NCBI GenBank assembly: GCA_947384285.1
Contig: CANDGI010000038.1
Coordinates: 1-32,039, forward strand
DNA: 32,039 nt
Direction: 5' to 3'
Origin: an uncultured Lachnospiraceae bacterium
GTDB lineage: Bacteria > Bacillota > Clostridia > Lachnospirales > Lachnospiraceae
The translations under genes and the position numbers were made by a program. How positions within the stretch are numbered: the first letter of the stretch is position 1; every line of letters begins with the position of its first letter. This document shows positions 7,714 through 15,530 of this stretch, piece after piece. Under the pieces are notes generated by a model that saw nothing but the letters and a program-made list of their open reading frames with translations, was not told the origin of the DNA and searched no databases.

Positions 7714-9522
7714 ATGGCAAAGGAATTAAAGAAAAGAAGCCAGGCTGCCAGGGAAGATACCTGGGCAATTGAGGATTTATATGCATCGCCAGAATTGTTT
7801 TTGGAGGATGTTCGCAAATTGGAAGAGTTGGTGAAGAAATTAAAAGGTTTTACAGAAGAATACCTTATAGAAAGCGGTGTGCATCTGCTGGAATATTTTC
7901 AGGAATTGGAGAAAGCCACAATTATTCTGGATAGGGGGCTGTGTTATTCCCAGCGCAGCGTGGATGTGGACACAGGCAATGACCAGTATCAGCTATTGAG
8001 CGGAAAAATGATGGGGGTTTACCATAAGTTTGTGACTGTGACCGCGCCTGTGGATGCCTGGATTGCATCTATGGATGAGGAGAAAATACAGAAATTTTAT
8101 CAGGAGACGCCGAAGCTTACCGCCTATAAAGTAACGATTGACGACCTGCGCAGGTTAAAGGATCATACCCTTCCCTCGGAAATGGAGGAGCTTTTGGCTG
8201 CTTCCCAGGAAATGGGGGCGGCTATGGAAAAATCCTATAGTTTTTTGACGGATGCGGACTTTGAGCATCCAATGGTCAAGGATGAGACAGGGGAATGGGT
8301 AAAGGTGAGCGCGGGGCGGTTTATCCCTCTGCTGGAAAGCCGGGATAGAAACGTGCGGAAGGATGCTTTTTTTGCATATTACGATCGCTATGAGCAGTAT
8401 AAAAATACCTTTGCATCTTTGTATGAAGGGAAGGTGAAGTCTAATATTTTCTATGCGAAAGCCAGAAAATACAACTCTTCCATGGAGGCTGCGGTGGATG
8501 CCAGCAATGTGCCCAAGGAGGTGTATCGTAATCTGATTGAAGCGGTCAACGAAAATATGCATTACATGCACGAATACATGTCCCTGCGAAAGAAGCTGAT
8601 GGGCTTAGAGGAGCTTCATATGTATGATGTCTATGTGCCCATGGTGGCTAAGGAGACTGGGAAAATCACCTATGAGCAGGCTCAGGAGGAAATCATACAG
8701 GCGCTGCAGGTTCTTGGGGACGATTATGTAAGCGTATTGAAGGAAGGGTTTGCAAACCGCTGGATTGACAAATATGAGAATGAGGGGAAGAGAAGCGGCG
8801 CTTATTCTGCCGGATGCTATTCCAGCCATCCTTATGTGCTGATGAATTATCAGTATAACTTAGATTCTGAGTTTACCCTTGCCCATGAGATGGGGCATGC
8901 CCTCCATTCTTACTATTCGGCAAAGCATAACAATGTGTTTGACAGCGAGTATAAAATATTTGTGGCAGAGGTGGCTTCCACCTGCAACGAAGCCCTTTTG
9001 ATGGATTATCTTTTGAAGCATACAAAAGACAAAAAGAAAAAGGCTTATCTGATTAATCATTTCCTGCACCAGTTCCGCAGTACCTTGTACCGCCAGACCA
9101 TGTTTGCGGAGTTTGAGCTTTTGACCCACGAGATGGCGGAGGTGGGAAGGCCATTGACTGCGGAGTCGCTGAAAAAGCTTTACTATGACCTGAATGTGCA
9201 GTATTATGGAAAAGATGTGGTGATAGATGAGGAAATTGCCATTGAGTGGGCGAGAATCCCGCATTTTTATTATAATTTTTATGTATATCAATATGCCACC
9301 AGTTTTGCGGCTTCCATGGCACTTTCCAAAAAGATTTTGGAGCAGGGGCAGCCAGCGGTGGAGCGTTACCTGCAGTTTTTAAAAGGCGGGTGCAGCAAGG
9401 CGCCTATTGAGTTGTTGAAGGATGCAGGCGTGGATATGGCTGCGAAGGAGCCTGTCTGTGAAGCCTTGAAAATGTTCGGCGGGCTGCTTGAGGAAATGGA
9501 GGAACTATTCTGCCAGATTTAA
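7714..9522 (+). CDS. pepF: Oligoendopeptidase F (M3 family zinc metallopeptidase)
   Basis: Cytoplasmic zinc endopeptidase of 602 aa that cuts short peptides, probably in peptide turnover. The zinc motif HEMGH is at residues 391-395 (TLAHEMGHALHS), and the third ligand is expected among the glutamates of FVAEVASTCNEALL about 25 residues later. The preceding GAYSAGCYSSHPYVLMNY and the following HYNFYVYQYATSFAAS-like segment (FYYNFYVYQYATSFAAS) are PepF hallmarks. GGAG eight bases before ATG 7714 fixes the start; the frame extends to 7675 without a ribosome site. The last nine codons (EMEELFCQI and stop) are the first unit of a 54-bp repeat running into prfC. Confidence 0.93.
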   Translation: MAKELKKRSQAAREDTWAIEDLYASPELFLEDVRKLEELVKKLKGFTEEYLIESGVHLLEYFQELEKATIILDRGLCYSQRSVDVDTGNDQYQLLSGKMMGVYHKFVTVTAPVDAWIASMDEEKIQKFYQETPKLTAYKVTIDDLRRLKDHTLPSEMEELLAASQEMGAAMEKSYSFLTDADFEHPMVKDETGEWVKVSAGRFIPLLESRDRNVRKDAFFAYYDRYEQYKNTFASLYEGKVKSNIFYAKARKYNSSMEAAVDASNVPKEVYRNLIEAVNENMHYMHEYMSLRKKLMGLEELHMYDVYVPMVAKETGKITYEQAQEEIIQALQVLGDDYVSVLKEGFANRWIDKYENEGKRSGAYSAGCYSSHPYVLMNYQYNLDSEFTLAHEMGHALHSYYSAKHNNVFDSEYKIFVAEVASTCNEALLMDYLLKHTKDKKKKAYLINHFLHQFRSTLYRQTMFAEFELLTHEMAEVGRPLTAESLKKLYYDLNVQYYGKDVVIDEEIAIEWARIPHFYYNFYVYQYATSFAASMALSKKILEQGQPAVERYLQFLKGGCSKAPIELLKDAGVDMAAKEPVCEALKMFGGLLEEMEELFCQI

Positions 9523-9684
9523 GCGGTAAGTGATGAAGTAATGGTAGAGATGGAAGAACTATTCTGCCGGATTTAAGCGGTAAGTGACGAAGTAATGGTA
9601 GAAATGGAGGAACTATTCTGCCAGATTCAGGCGGTATAGGATGAAGTAGCGATAGAAATGGAGGAACTATTTTGCTGGATTTAG
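9493..9684. repeat. 54-bp tandem repeat, 3.5 copies, bridging pepF and prfC
   Basis: Units start at 9493, 9547, 9601 and 9655, each opening GA(A/G)ATGGA(G/A)GAACTATT. The first codes the pepF C-terminus. The last supplies GGAGG at 9660-9664 and the TTG start codon (9672) of prfC. The middle copies contain the same ribosome-site-like sequence followed by CTG instead of TTG. The period is 18 codons. Copies differ at several positions, so this array is older than the 62-bp one. Confidence 0.93.
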
Positions 9685-11264
9685 AAAAAGAGATAGAAAA
9701 GCGCAGAACTTTTGCTATTATTTCCCACCCGGATGCGGGGAAAACAACGTTGACAGAGAAATTCCTGCTGTATGGCGGAGCCATCAATCTTGCAGGATCT
9801 GTGAAGGGAAAAGCTACAGCCCGCCATGCGGTGTCTGATTGGATGGAAATTGAAAAGGAGAGGGGAATTTCTGTTACCTCTTCGGTGCTGCAGTTCAATT
9901 ACGATGGTTACTGCATCAATATTTTGGATACGCCGGGACATCAGGACTTTTCGGAGGATACCTACCGGACATTGATGGCGGCGGATTCTGCGGTGATGGT
10001 CATTGACGGTTCGAAGGGTGTGGAAGCCCAGACCAGGAAATTGTTTAAGGTGTGCGTCATGCGCCATATTCCGATTTTCACATTTATCAACAAGATGGAC
10101 CGGGATGCAAACGACACTTTTGAACTGCTGGATGAGATTGAAAAAGAGCTTGGGATTGCCACCTGCCCCATTAACTGGCCCATAGGCTCCGGAAAGAATT
10201 TTAAGGGAGTCTATGACCGGAATACCAGGAAGGTCAAAACCTTTTCTGATACGCTGAAGGGAACAAAGGAAGGGCTGGAAAAAGATATTGATGTGGACGA
10301 CCCGGCGTTGGCAGCGGAAATCGGGGAAGATGCTAAGGCGGTTCTGCTGGATGAGGTGGAACTTTTGGATGGGGCAAGTGCTGAATTTGACATGGAACTG
10401 GTGTCAAAGGGAGAGTTATCGCCTGTATTTTTTGGCTCAGCACTGACGAATTTTGGTGTGGAGACCTTTTTGCAGCATTTTCTGCAGATGACCTCATCCC
10501 CTCTTCCCAGAAATGCAGATGTGGGGCAAATTAATCCTTTTTCCCAGGATTTTTCTGCCTTTGTGTTTAAAATCCAGGCCAATATGAACAAAGCCCACAG
10601 GGACAGGATTGCATTTATGCGTATTTGTTCTGGGAAATTTGAGGCTGGCATGGAGGTTACCCACATCCAGGGGGAAAAGAAAATGCGCCTTTCCCAGCCC
10701 CAGCAGATGATGGCTCAGGAGCGGAAAATTGTGGAGGAGGCTTATGCCGGGGATATTATCGGTGTGTTTGACCCAGGAATTTTTTCGATTGGGGATACCA
10801 TCACCAATTCAGCTGGAAAATTTGCCTTCGAGGGCATCCCTACCTTTGCGCCGGAGCATTTTGCCAGGGTGCGCCAGGTAGATACCATGAAGCGCAAGCA
10901 GTTTGTGAAGGGAGTGAGCCAGATTGCCCAGGAGGGGGCGATCCAGATTTTCCAGGAGTATCACGGCGGGATGGAAGAAATTATTGTAGGAGTGGTAGGG
11001 GTATTGCAGTTTGATGTGTTGAAATACCGGCTGGAAAATGAGTACAATGTGGAAATCCGTCTGGAGAAGCTGCCTTACGAGCATATCCGCTGGATTGAAA
11101 ATAAGGAAGAGGTTGATGTGGAGCGGCTTTCTGGAACCTCTGATATGAAGAAGGTTCAGGATTTGAAGGGCAATCCATTGCTTTTGTTTGTGAATAGCTG
11201 GAGCGTGGGAATGACGTTGGACCGGAATGAGGGGTTGGTTTTGTCAGAGTTCGGGCGGAATTAG
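9672..11264 (+). CDS. prfC: Peptide chain release factor 3 (RF3)
   Basis: Translational GTPase of 530 aa that removes RF1 or RF2 from the ribosome after termination. GTPase motifs are intact: SHPDAGKTT (G1, about residues 18-26), RGISVTSS (G2), DTPGHQDF (G3, 86-93) and NKMD (G4, 140-143). RF3-specific stretches include GGAINLAGSVKGKATARHAV and, near the end, VGVLQFDVLKYRLENEY. Length matches RF3 (about 530), not EF-G. The start is TTG, positioned seven bases after GGAGG; no in-frame ATG is available upstream. Both features lie within the last copy of the 54-bp repeat. It lies 149 bases after pepF on the same strand and may be co-transcribed with it. Confidence 0.95.
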   Translation: MLDLEKEIEKRRTFAIISHPDAGKTTLTEKFLLYGGAINLAGSVKGKATARHAVSDWMEIEKERGISVTSSVLQFNYDGYCINILDTPGHQDFSEDTYRTLMAADSAVMVIDGSKGVEAQTRKLFKVCVMRHIPIFTFINKMDRDANDTFELLDEIEKELGIATCPINWPIGSGKNFKGVYDRNTRKVKTFSDTLKGTKEGLEKDIDVDDPALAAEIGEDAKAVLLDEVELLDGASAEFDMELVSKGELSPVFFGSALTNFGVETFLQHFLQMTSSPLPRNADVGQINPFSQDFSAFVFKIQANMNKAHRDRIAFMRICSGKFEAGMEVTHIQGEKKMRLSQPQQMMAQERKIVEEAYAGDIIGVFDPGIFSIGDTITNSAGKFAFEGIPTFAPEHFARVRQVDTMKRKQFVKGVSQIAQEGAIQIFQEYHGGMEEIIVGVVGVLQFDVLKYRLENEYNVEIRLEKLPYEHIRWIENKEEVDVERLSGTSDMKKVQDLKGNPLLLFVNSWSVGMTLDRNEGLVLSEFGRN

Positions 11265-11321
11265 CAGTGAGAGAGTTTCATGCAGAGGATAATAAAGCAC
11301 GAACAGACGGAGGTGATGATT

Positions 11322-11714
11322 GTGGATCAAGGTGGCCAAGATGGCATGGAAAAAATCGGGGAACGAAAAGAACAGATAGAGAAGCTGCCAGCCGCACATA
11401 TAATTAAGAGAAAATTTGAAACCAATATACGCATGGGAAAAGTTCTCGCCAGCATGGTAAAGCAGGTTCATGGACTGCAAAAGAGAGACTGCTTTGAAAG
11501 AATCAGCAAATATCTGTACAGCAATGACTATACTCGTGTATGCGCGGTTTATGGACTGCGCCGGACAGGAAAGACCACAATGATCTTCCAGGCGATCGCG
11601 GATATGCCGGCACACTCCGCAGGGGGGACGGATTTTGACAATGAGGAACTGACGGATGGGGATGCTTTCTGTTTGGAAATGGTAAAAATAAATCGACAAT
11701 TAGAGAATGAATAG
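11322..11714 (+). pseudogene. Truncated AAA-type ATPase (N-terminal fragment)
   Basis: GGAGGTGA at 11309-11316 precedes a GTG start at 11322. The product (130 aa) contains GKVLASMVKQVHGLQKRDCF, then SKYLYSNDYTRVCAVYGLRR with the P-loop GLRRTGKTT. This is the N-terminus of the AAA_14/DUF4143-type ATPases abundant in Lachnospiraceae. Homology stops at FQAIADM. The rest (PAHSAGGTDFDNEELTDGDA, CLEMVKINRQLENE) is unrelated to the ATPase core and ends directly before the hairpin element at 11719. The Walker B and C-terminal domains are missing, so an internal deletion joined two pieces. Probably non-functional, though the short protein could still be made. Confidence 0.65.
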
Positions 11715-11718
11715 AGAA

Positions 11719-11817
11719 GGGGCTGTCGGGAAATGGAATTTGTCTGCAATATATAGCTGTGGCGCTGAAAACATCACAGTATATATTGTGGATAACTTAT
11801 CATTTCCCGACAGCCCC
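11719..11817. mobile_element. 99-bp hairpin element with 17-bp perfect terminal inverted repeats (MITE-like)
   Basis: GGGGCTGTCGGGAAATG (11719-11735) is exactly inverted at 11801-11817. Inside, CAATATATAGCTGTG (11747-11761) is inverted at 11775-11788 with one bulged base, leaving a 13-base loop. The whole element can fold as one long interrupted hairpin. It contains no gene. The GGGGCTGTC end resembles terminal repeats of several DDE-type insertion sequences. The flanks share only AA, so no firm target duplication is seen. A transcription terminator is less likely because the loop is long and no T run follows. Confidence 0.65.
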
Positions 11818-11887
11818 AAACGCTTGGGATACTTATTTGCTTTTGGCCTTAAGCATTGCATCATGGAGGAGCAGAACCATCCATTGG

Positions 11888-12955
11888 TTACTGAAACAGC
11901 TTAAATTCATACCCCTGCGCCCTGGCCTGGTCGATAAAATCTCCCAATACCTGGGTATTTGTTTCAGATTCCGCATGCAGAAGGTAAAGGGCGCCCGGAT
12001 GCAGGCAGTCTATCATTTTCTGCAGGCTTTCCGCAGGATCCGGCTGGTTCTCCACGTCATAGTCCAGATATGCGAAGCTCCAGAACACGGTCTTGTAATT
12101 TAAGTTGTTCAAAAGAGCCAGGGACTGTTCGTTAAATTTCCCGGCCGGATAGCGGAAGAGATGCATATCATAGCCGAACTGGTTCTTGATATAATCATGG
12201 AGGCCTGTAACCTCGTTAGTCTGTTCCTCAATGGTCTGGGAATACAGCCCGGCTGCGGGGTGGGTCACGCTGTGGTTGCCAACCTCGTGCCCTTCGTCAA
12301 TCATTCGCTGTACTAAATCTGGATTCTGCTCTGCAAAGGGCTTGGTTACAAAGAAGACAGCATGGACATTTTTTTCTTTCAAGGTATCCAGGATCCTCGG
12401 GGAGCAGCCATATTCGTAACCTTCATCAATCGTTAAATAGATTACTTTTTTTTCTGTGTCATCCTTGATAAAATATGCGTTGTTTTTTCCATATTTCTCC
12501 TGATACTGCAGACAGCCAGCGGGGCGGTTCCACTGATCCTTGTCTCCGCCCTGCCCCCAGTCCAGCCCAGTGGTATCCAGCCCATTCAGGTCAATCTGCT
12601 GGTTTTGCAGTACGATTCCATGTTCGGTGGGCCGGATGTCAAAGCCATCTGGGTTGTCCAGGTCTGCCAGGGTGAATTCCTTTTCCGCTTCCGGCGTTAC
12701 GGCTGCTTCGGGGGAGTTCTCTTCCTGTTTTTCGGCAGCCTGTTTCTTTTCCTTTTTTTCTTTCTCCGCTTCTGCCTGCGCCTGCTGTTTTAATTCCTGC
12801 TCTTTCTGCGCTTTGCGTTCCGCAGATTTTTTGGCGGCGCTGCTGATTCCTACGCCTGCAATAACCACAACAGCCAATGCTGTAAGGCCTACCAGGATAC
12901 GTGCCCGGAGCACCTGTTTCCTCCGTCTTCTCCGTCTTCTCTCTCTGTCGTTCAT
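11888..12955 (-). CDS. PdaA-like polysaccharide deacetylase (CE4/NodB domain), membrane-anchored
   Basis: Predicted metal-dependent de-N-acetylase of peptidoglycan or another surface glycan (355 aa). An Arg-rich start (residues 5-12) precedes one membrane helix (about 19-40), then a Lys/Glu/Gln-rich coil (41-92), then the outward-facing NodB domain. Motif 1 is TIDEGYEYG (175-183), motif 2 is NHSVTH (227-232), motif 3 is FRYPAGKF, and the end has VFWSFAYLDYD and GALYLLHAES. The DEGYE, FWSFAYLD and ALYLLHA patterns resemble Bacillus PdaA, which makes muramic delta-lactam in spore cortex; spoIIM in this window supports a spore former. The resemblance is from memory, so a vegetative PdaA-like role remains possible. 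The ribosome site is weak (AAGG). Confidence 0.85.
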   Translation of the reverse strand: MNDRERRRRRRRKQVLRARILVGLTALAVVVIAGVGISSAAKKSAERKAQKEQELKQQAQAEAEKEKKEKKQAAEKQEENSPEAAVTPEAEKEFTLADLDNPDGFDIRPTEHGIVLQNQQIDLNGLDTTGLDWGQGGDKDQWNRPAGCLQYQEKYGKNNAYFIKDDTEKKVIYLTIDEGYEYGCSPRILDTLKEKNVHAVFFVTKPFAEQNPDLVQRMIDEGHEVGNHSVTHPAAGLYSQTIEEQTNEVTGLHDYIKNQFGYDMHLFRYPAGKFNEQSLALLNNLNYKTVFWSFAYLDYDVENQPDPAESLQKMIDCLHPGALYLLHAESETNTQVLGDFIDQARAQGYEFKLFQ

Positions 12956-13018
12956 GCTTTGTCACTACCTTCATTCTGTTCTAAATTTCTGGCATCATTT
13001 TAAACAGATACCTCTACC

Positions 13019-13053
13019 ATTGTATACAATAAAATGAAAAAAAACAATTGTAT
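13019..13053 (-). promoter_or_regulatory. Promoter of the deacetylase gene with a palindrome over the -10
   Basis: On the minus strand, TTGTTT, 17 bases and TACAAT form a promoter. The -10 sits within ATTGTATACAAT (13019-13030), a perfect 12-bp palindrome that could be an operator. Confidence 0.5.
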
Positions 13054-13066
13054 TTTTCTTAAAAAT

Positions 13067-13777
13067 TTATAGATTTTCCTCATCATCCGCCATCCGGTAG
13101 CCTACGCCCACTTCGGTAAAAATGTAGACAGGCTGCGCAGGGTTCTTTTCTATTTTCCGCCGGATGTTTGCCATGTTTACCCTCAGGATCTTATTGTCGG
13201 ATTCGGTATATGGCCCCCAGACATTGTTCATAACAGCAGAATAAGTCATAACCTTGCCAGAATTCTGTGCGAGAAACGCCACGATTTTGTATTCAATGGG
13301 AGTAAGATGGATGGCTTCTCCTTTTACCGTAATGCTGCGTTTGTAGAAGTCAATTTCCAATTCCTTGGAGTGGTAAGGATGGGCGGGCAGGCCATTGCCG
13401 CTGTTCACTTTGTTGCTATGGCGCAAAGAAGTACGGATCCTGGCTAAAAGCTCCGAAATACCAAAGGGTTTTGTAAGATAATCATCTGCCCCGGCATCTA
13501 ATGCGCGTACTTTGTCCTCCTCCTGGGTACGGGCAGAGACTACGATAATTGGGATGCCGGACCAGGTGCGGATTTTTTGGATTACCTCCATGCCATCCAA
13601 ATCTGGAAGCCCCAGATCAAGCAGAATAATATCCGGGCAGAGAGAAGAGGCCAGGGAAAGGGCTTCGCTTCCGGTAGATGCGCAGGAGACACGATAGCCA
13701 TGGGAAGTTAAGGCTCTTGAAGTAAAATCACAAATACTTTTTTCATCTTCTACGATAAGTACAGTAAATTTATGCAT
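13067..13777 (-). CDS. KdpE-like OmpR-family response regulator
   Basis: DNA-binding response regulator of 236 aa. The receiver domain has the acidic pair in IVEDEKS, phospho-acceptor Asp54 (DIILLDLGLPDLDG), the conserved Ser of VVSAR and Lys in YLTKPFG. It is followed by an OmpR-type winged helix (HLTPIEYKIVAFLAQNSGKV to VYIFTEVGVGYRM). The start is ATG 13777, with AGGAGG six bases upstream. A longer frame to 13942 only overlaps the kinase gene. It overlaps the kinase stop by eight bases, so the two are translationally coupled. KdpE-type by its tail and partner; no kdpFABC pump genes are in the window, so targets are unknown. Confidence 0.9.
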   Translation of the reverse strand: MHKFTVLIVEDEKSICDFTSRALTSHGYRVSCASTGSEALSLASSLCPDIILLDLGLPDLDGMEVIQKIRTWSGIPIIVVSARTQEEDKVRALDAGADDYLTKPFGISELLARIRTSLRHSNKVNSGNGLPAHPYHSKELEIDFYKRSITVKGEAIHLTPIEYKIVAFLAQNSGKVMTYSAVMNNVWGPYTESDNKILRVNMANIRRKIEKNPAQPVYIFTEVGVGYRMADDEENL

Positions 13778-14849
13778 AATTTTCCTCCTTTGGTAAAGTG
13801 AACAAAAATTCTGCCCCTTCTGTATGGTTCTTTGCGGTGATGCTGCCGTGGTGGGCAGAAATGATGGTTTTACAGATGGACAGGCCGATGCCCATGCCTT
13901 TTCGCGTATCGGAAGAGGAACCGTCGGAGTATGTGCCGTCAAAGATATGGTTCAGATGGTTTTCCTGTAGTCCGATTCCGTAGTCAATGATACGGAAACA
14001 AATATCATTTTGTTGATTTTCTACGATTAGCTGAACTGGTTTGCTGCTCTTTGAGTGGGTAATGGCATTTTCCAACAGATTAATCAGCACCTGTTCAATC
14101 AGCATGGCGTCCATGGGAACTATAAGTATTTCGGTGGGAATGGATACGTCAATTTTAATGTCTGGAAACCTTTTCTGCAGACGGGTGACAGATTCAGCCA
14201 CAACTTCGTCCACGATTTCCGGGCTGGTTTTTAATTTGGAGGCTCCTGTCTGGATTCTCGTTATGGACAAGAGGTTTTCCACCATATTTAAGAGCCAGCT
14301 TGCATCATCATGGATATTGTGAATCAATTCCTGGCATTCTAAGGAGTCAGGTTCCAGCTCTTCCGTTTCCATGGAAGAGACAGATCCAAGGATGCTGGTT
14401 AGAGGGGTGCGTAAATCGTGGGATATTGCGCGGAGGAGGTTTGCCCGCATTTTTTCCTTTTCGGCTTCAATTAATTGTTTTTCATGGAAGGCAAGAATTT
14501 CAGTCTGATGCTTCAGATGTGTTGTGGTAGCGCTGGTGATGCAAGAAAGAGTCAGCATGCATATAAATGTGAACGGATAATCCTGAAGGGAAAAATCCAG
14601 CCTGAAATATGGATAAGTAAAAAAACAATTGATGAAAAGGATGCTAAGGAAAGATGCAAAGATACCGCAATAATATCCATCCGTATACCGTGCAACCGTA
14701 ATGATGCCGATAATGTAAAACAGAGCAATGTTAGCCGGGTTCTTGGAAATGAAAAGAAACAGAACAAATGTCAGCCCGGTTGTAAGGAAGAGCAAGCCAA
14801 TTGTAACAGGTAAATCGTGTAACAGTTGCTTTAAGGAAGTTTTATTCAT
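13770..14849 (-). CDS. KdpD-like sensor histidine kinase, short form without the KdpD N-terminal domain
   Basis: Membrane sensor kinase of 359 aa, partner of the response regulator at 13067. Residues about 15-110 hold three to four helices of the DUF4118 type found in KdpD (FYIIGIITVARYTDGYYCGI). The phospho-acceptor is His144 in RAISHDLRTPLTSI, followed by LINLLENAITHS (N box), DYGIG (G1) and GKGMGIGLSIC-like GMGIGLSIC (G2). The cytoplasmic N-terminal KdpD domain and Usp domain are absent; full-length KdpD is about 900 aa. The stimulus is unknown. AGGTGT lies shortly before the ATG. Confidence 0.9.
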   Translation of the reverse strand: MNKTSLKQLLHDLPVTIGLLFLTTGLTFVLFLFISKNPANIALFYIIGIITVARYTDGYYCGIFASFLSILFINCFFTYPYFRLDFSLQDYPFTFICMLTLSCITSATTTHLKHQTEILAFHEKQLIEAEKEKMRANLLRAISHDLRTPLTSILGSVSSMETEELEPDSLECQELIHNIHDDASWLLNMVENLLSITRIQTGASKLKTSPEIVDEVVAESVTRLQKRFPDIKIDVSIPTEILIVPMDAMLIEQVLINLLENAITHSKSSKPVQLIVENQQNDICFRIIDYGIGLQENHLNHIFDGTYSDGSSSDTRKGMGIGLSICKTIISAHHGSITAKNHTEGAEFLFTLPKEENYA

Positions 14850-14980
14850 CTGTACACCTCAATCTGTGTTCTTTAGTATCTTGTCTGTCTTTTAATGTAA
14901 CACGAAGAAGCAAAGTATTCAAGAAGGAAAGAAAAATTTAACATTTTTTTAGCAGAAATGTAAAAGTTATGTGAAAAGTG

Positions 14981-14989
14981 TGTTATACT
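14981..14989 (+). promoter_or_regulatory. Extended -10 promoter for trxA
   Basis: TG, one base, then TATACT (14984-14989) lies about 70 bases before the thioredoxin start. No good -35 is seen, as expected for an extended -10 promoter. Confidence 0.5.
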
Positions 14990-15057
14990 ATCAATATTAT
15001 ACATGCACAATAGAATAAGCATGGAATTTTAGAAAAATATTTTAGGAGGAAGCAGAT

Positions 15058-15366
15058 ATGGCAGTATTGGAGATTACAGTGGATAATTTTGAAAAGGAAG
15101 TGTTAAAGAGCAAGAAGCCGGTGCTGGTGGATTTTTGGGCGGTATGGTGCGGCCCTTGCCAGATGCAAGGTCCGGTGGTTGAGCAGGCGGCAGAAAGATT
15201 TCCAGAGATAACGGTAGGCAAAGTAAATGTGGATGAGCAGGGAGAGCTGGCACAGAAGTACGGCGTTATGAGTATTCCTACTTTGATTTTATTCAAAGAT
15301 GGACAAGCAGCACAGAAAGCCGTAGGATTCCATTCCTTGGAGGAAATTGGAAAAATCTTGGCTTGA
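15058..15366 (+). CDS. trxA: Thioredoxin
   Basis: Small cytoplasmic disulfide reductase of 102 aa, normal thioredoxin length. The active site WCGPC has its cysteines at residues 31 and 34. The cis-proline segment YGVMSIPTLILFKDG is intact, as is VDFWAVW before the active site. AGGAGG about seven bases upstream sets the ATG. It is a single-gene unit: it has its own extended -10 promoter and a strong terminator right after the stop. No thioredoxin reductase is next to it. Confidence 0.96.
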   Translation: MAVLEITVDNFEKEVLKSKKPVLVDFWAVWCGPCQMQGPVVEQAAERFPEITVGKVNVDEQGELAQKYGVMSIPTLILFKDGQAAQKAVGFHSLEEIGKILA

Positions 15367-15392
15367 CGAACCGGGAAATAGATTTTATAATG

Positions 15393-15425
15393 AAAGACAG
15401 TTACAGCATGTAACTGTCTTTTTTC
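15393..15425 (+). terminator. Rho-independent terminator after trxA
   Basis: AAAGACAGTTACA (15393-15405) pairs perfectly with TGTAACTGTCTTT (15409-15421) around a 3-base loop, and the T run continues to 15424. Confidence 0.93.
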
Positions 15426-15466
15426 TTCAGCAGAATATGGCTGTCATATAAAATTACAGAAAATGG

Positions 15467-15496
15467 TTGACAATCCCCCAAAAGTATAATAATATA
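15467..15496 (+). promoter_or_regulatory. recA promoter
   Basis: Consensus TTGACA at 15467-15472 is followed after 18 bases by TAATAT (15491-15496); overlapping TATAAT at 15486 would be too close. It lies directly upstream of the LexA box. Confidence 0.6.
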
Positions 15497-15500
15497 AAAA

Positions 15501-15514
15501 CGAACATTAGTTCG
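15501..15514 (+). promoter_or_regulatory. SOS box (LexA/DinR operator) of recA
   Basis: CGAACATTAGTTCG has perfectly inverted CGAAC/GTTCG arms with a four-base spacer, matching the Gram-positive LexA consensus. Placed between the -10 and the ribosome site, it should repress recA until DNA damage. Confidence 0.9.
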
Positions 15515-15530
15515 CAAAAGGAGAATGAAT

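Noticed and set aside
9404-9898. Minus-strand frame with repeated PPFLPLLH-like motifs across the 54-bp array
   Set aside because: The periodic protein is simply the reverse reading of the tandem repeat; no ribosome site or homology.
12540-13037. 165-codon frame opposite the deacetylase
   Set aside because: Its Phe/Cys/Ser-rich product is the antisense of the Lys/Glu-rich coil of the deacetylase.
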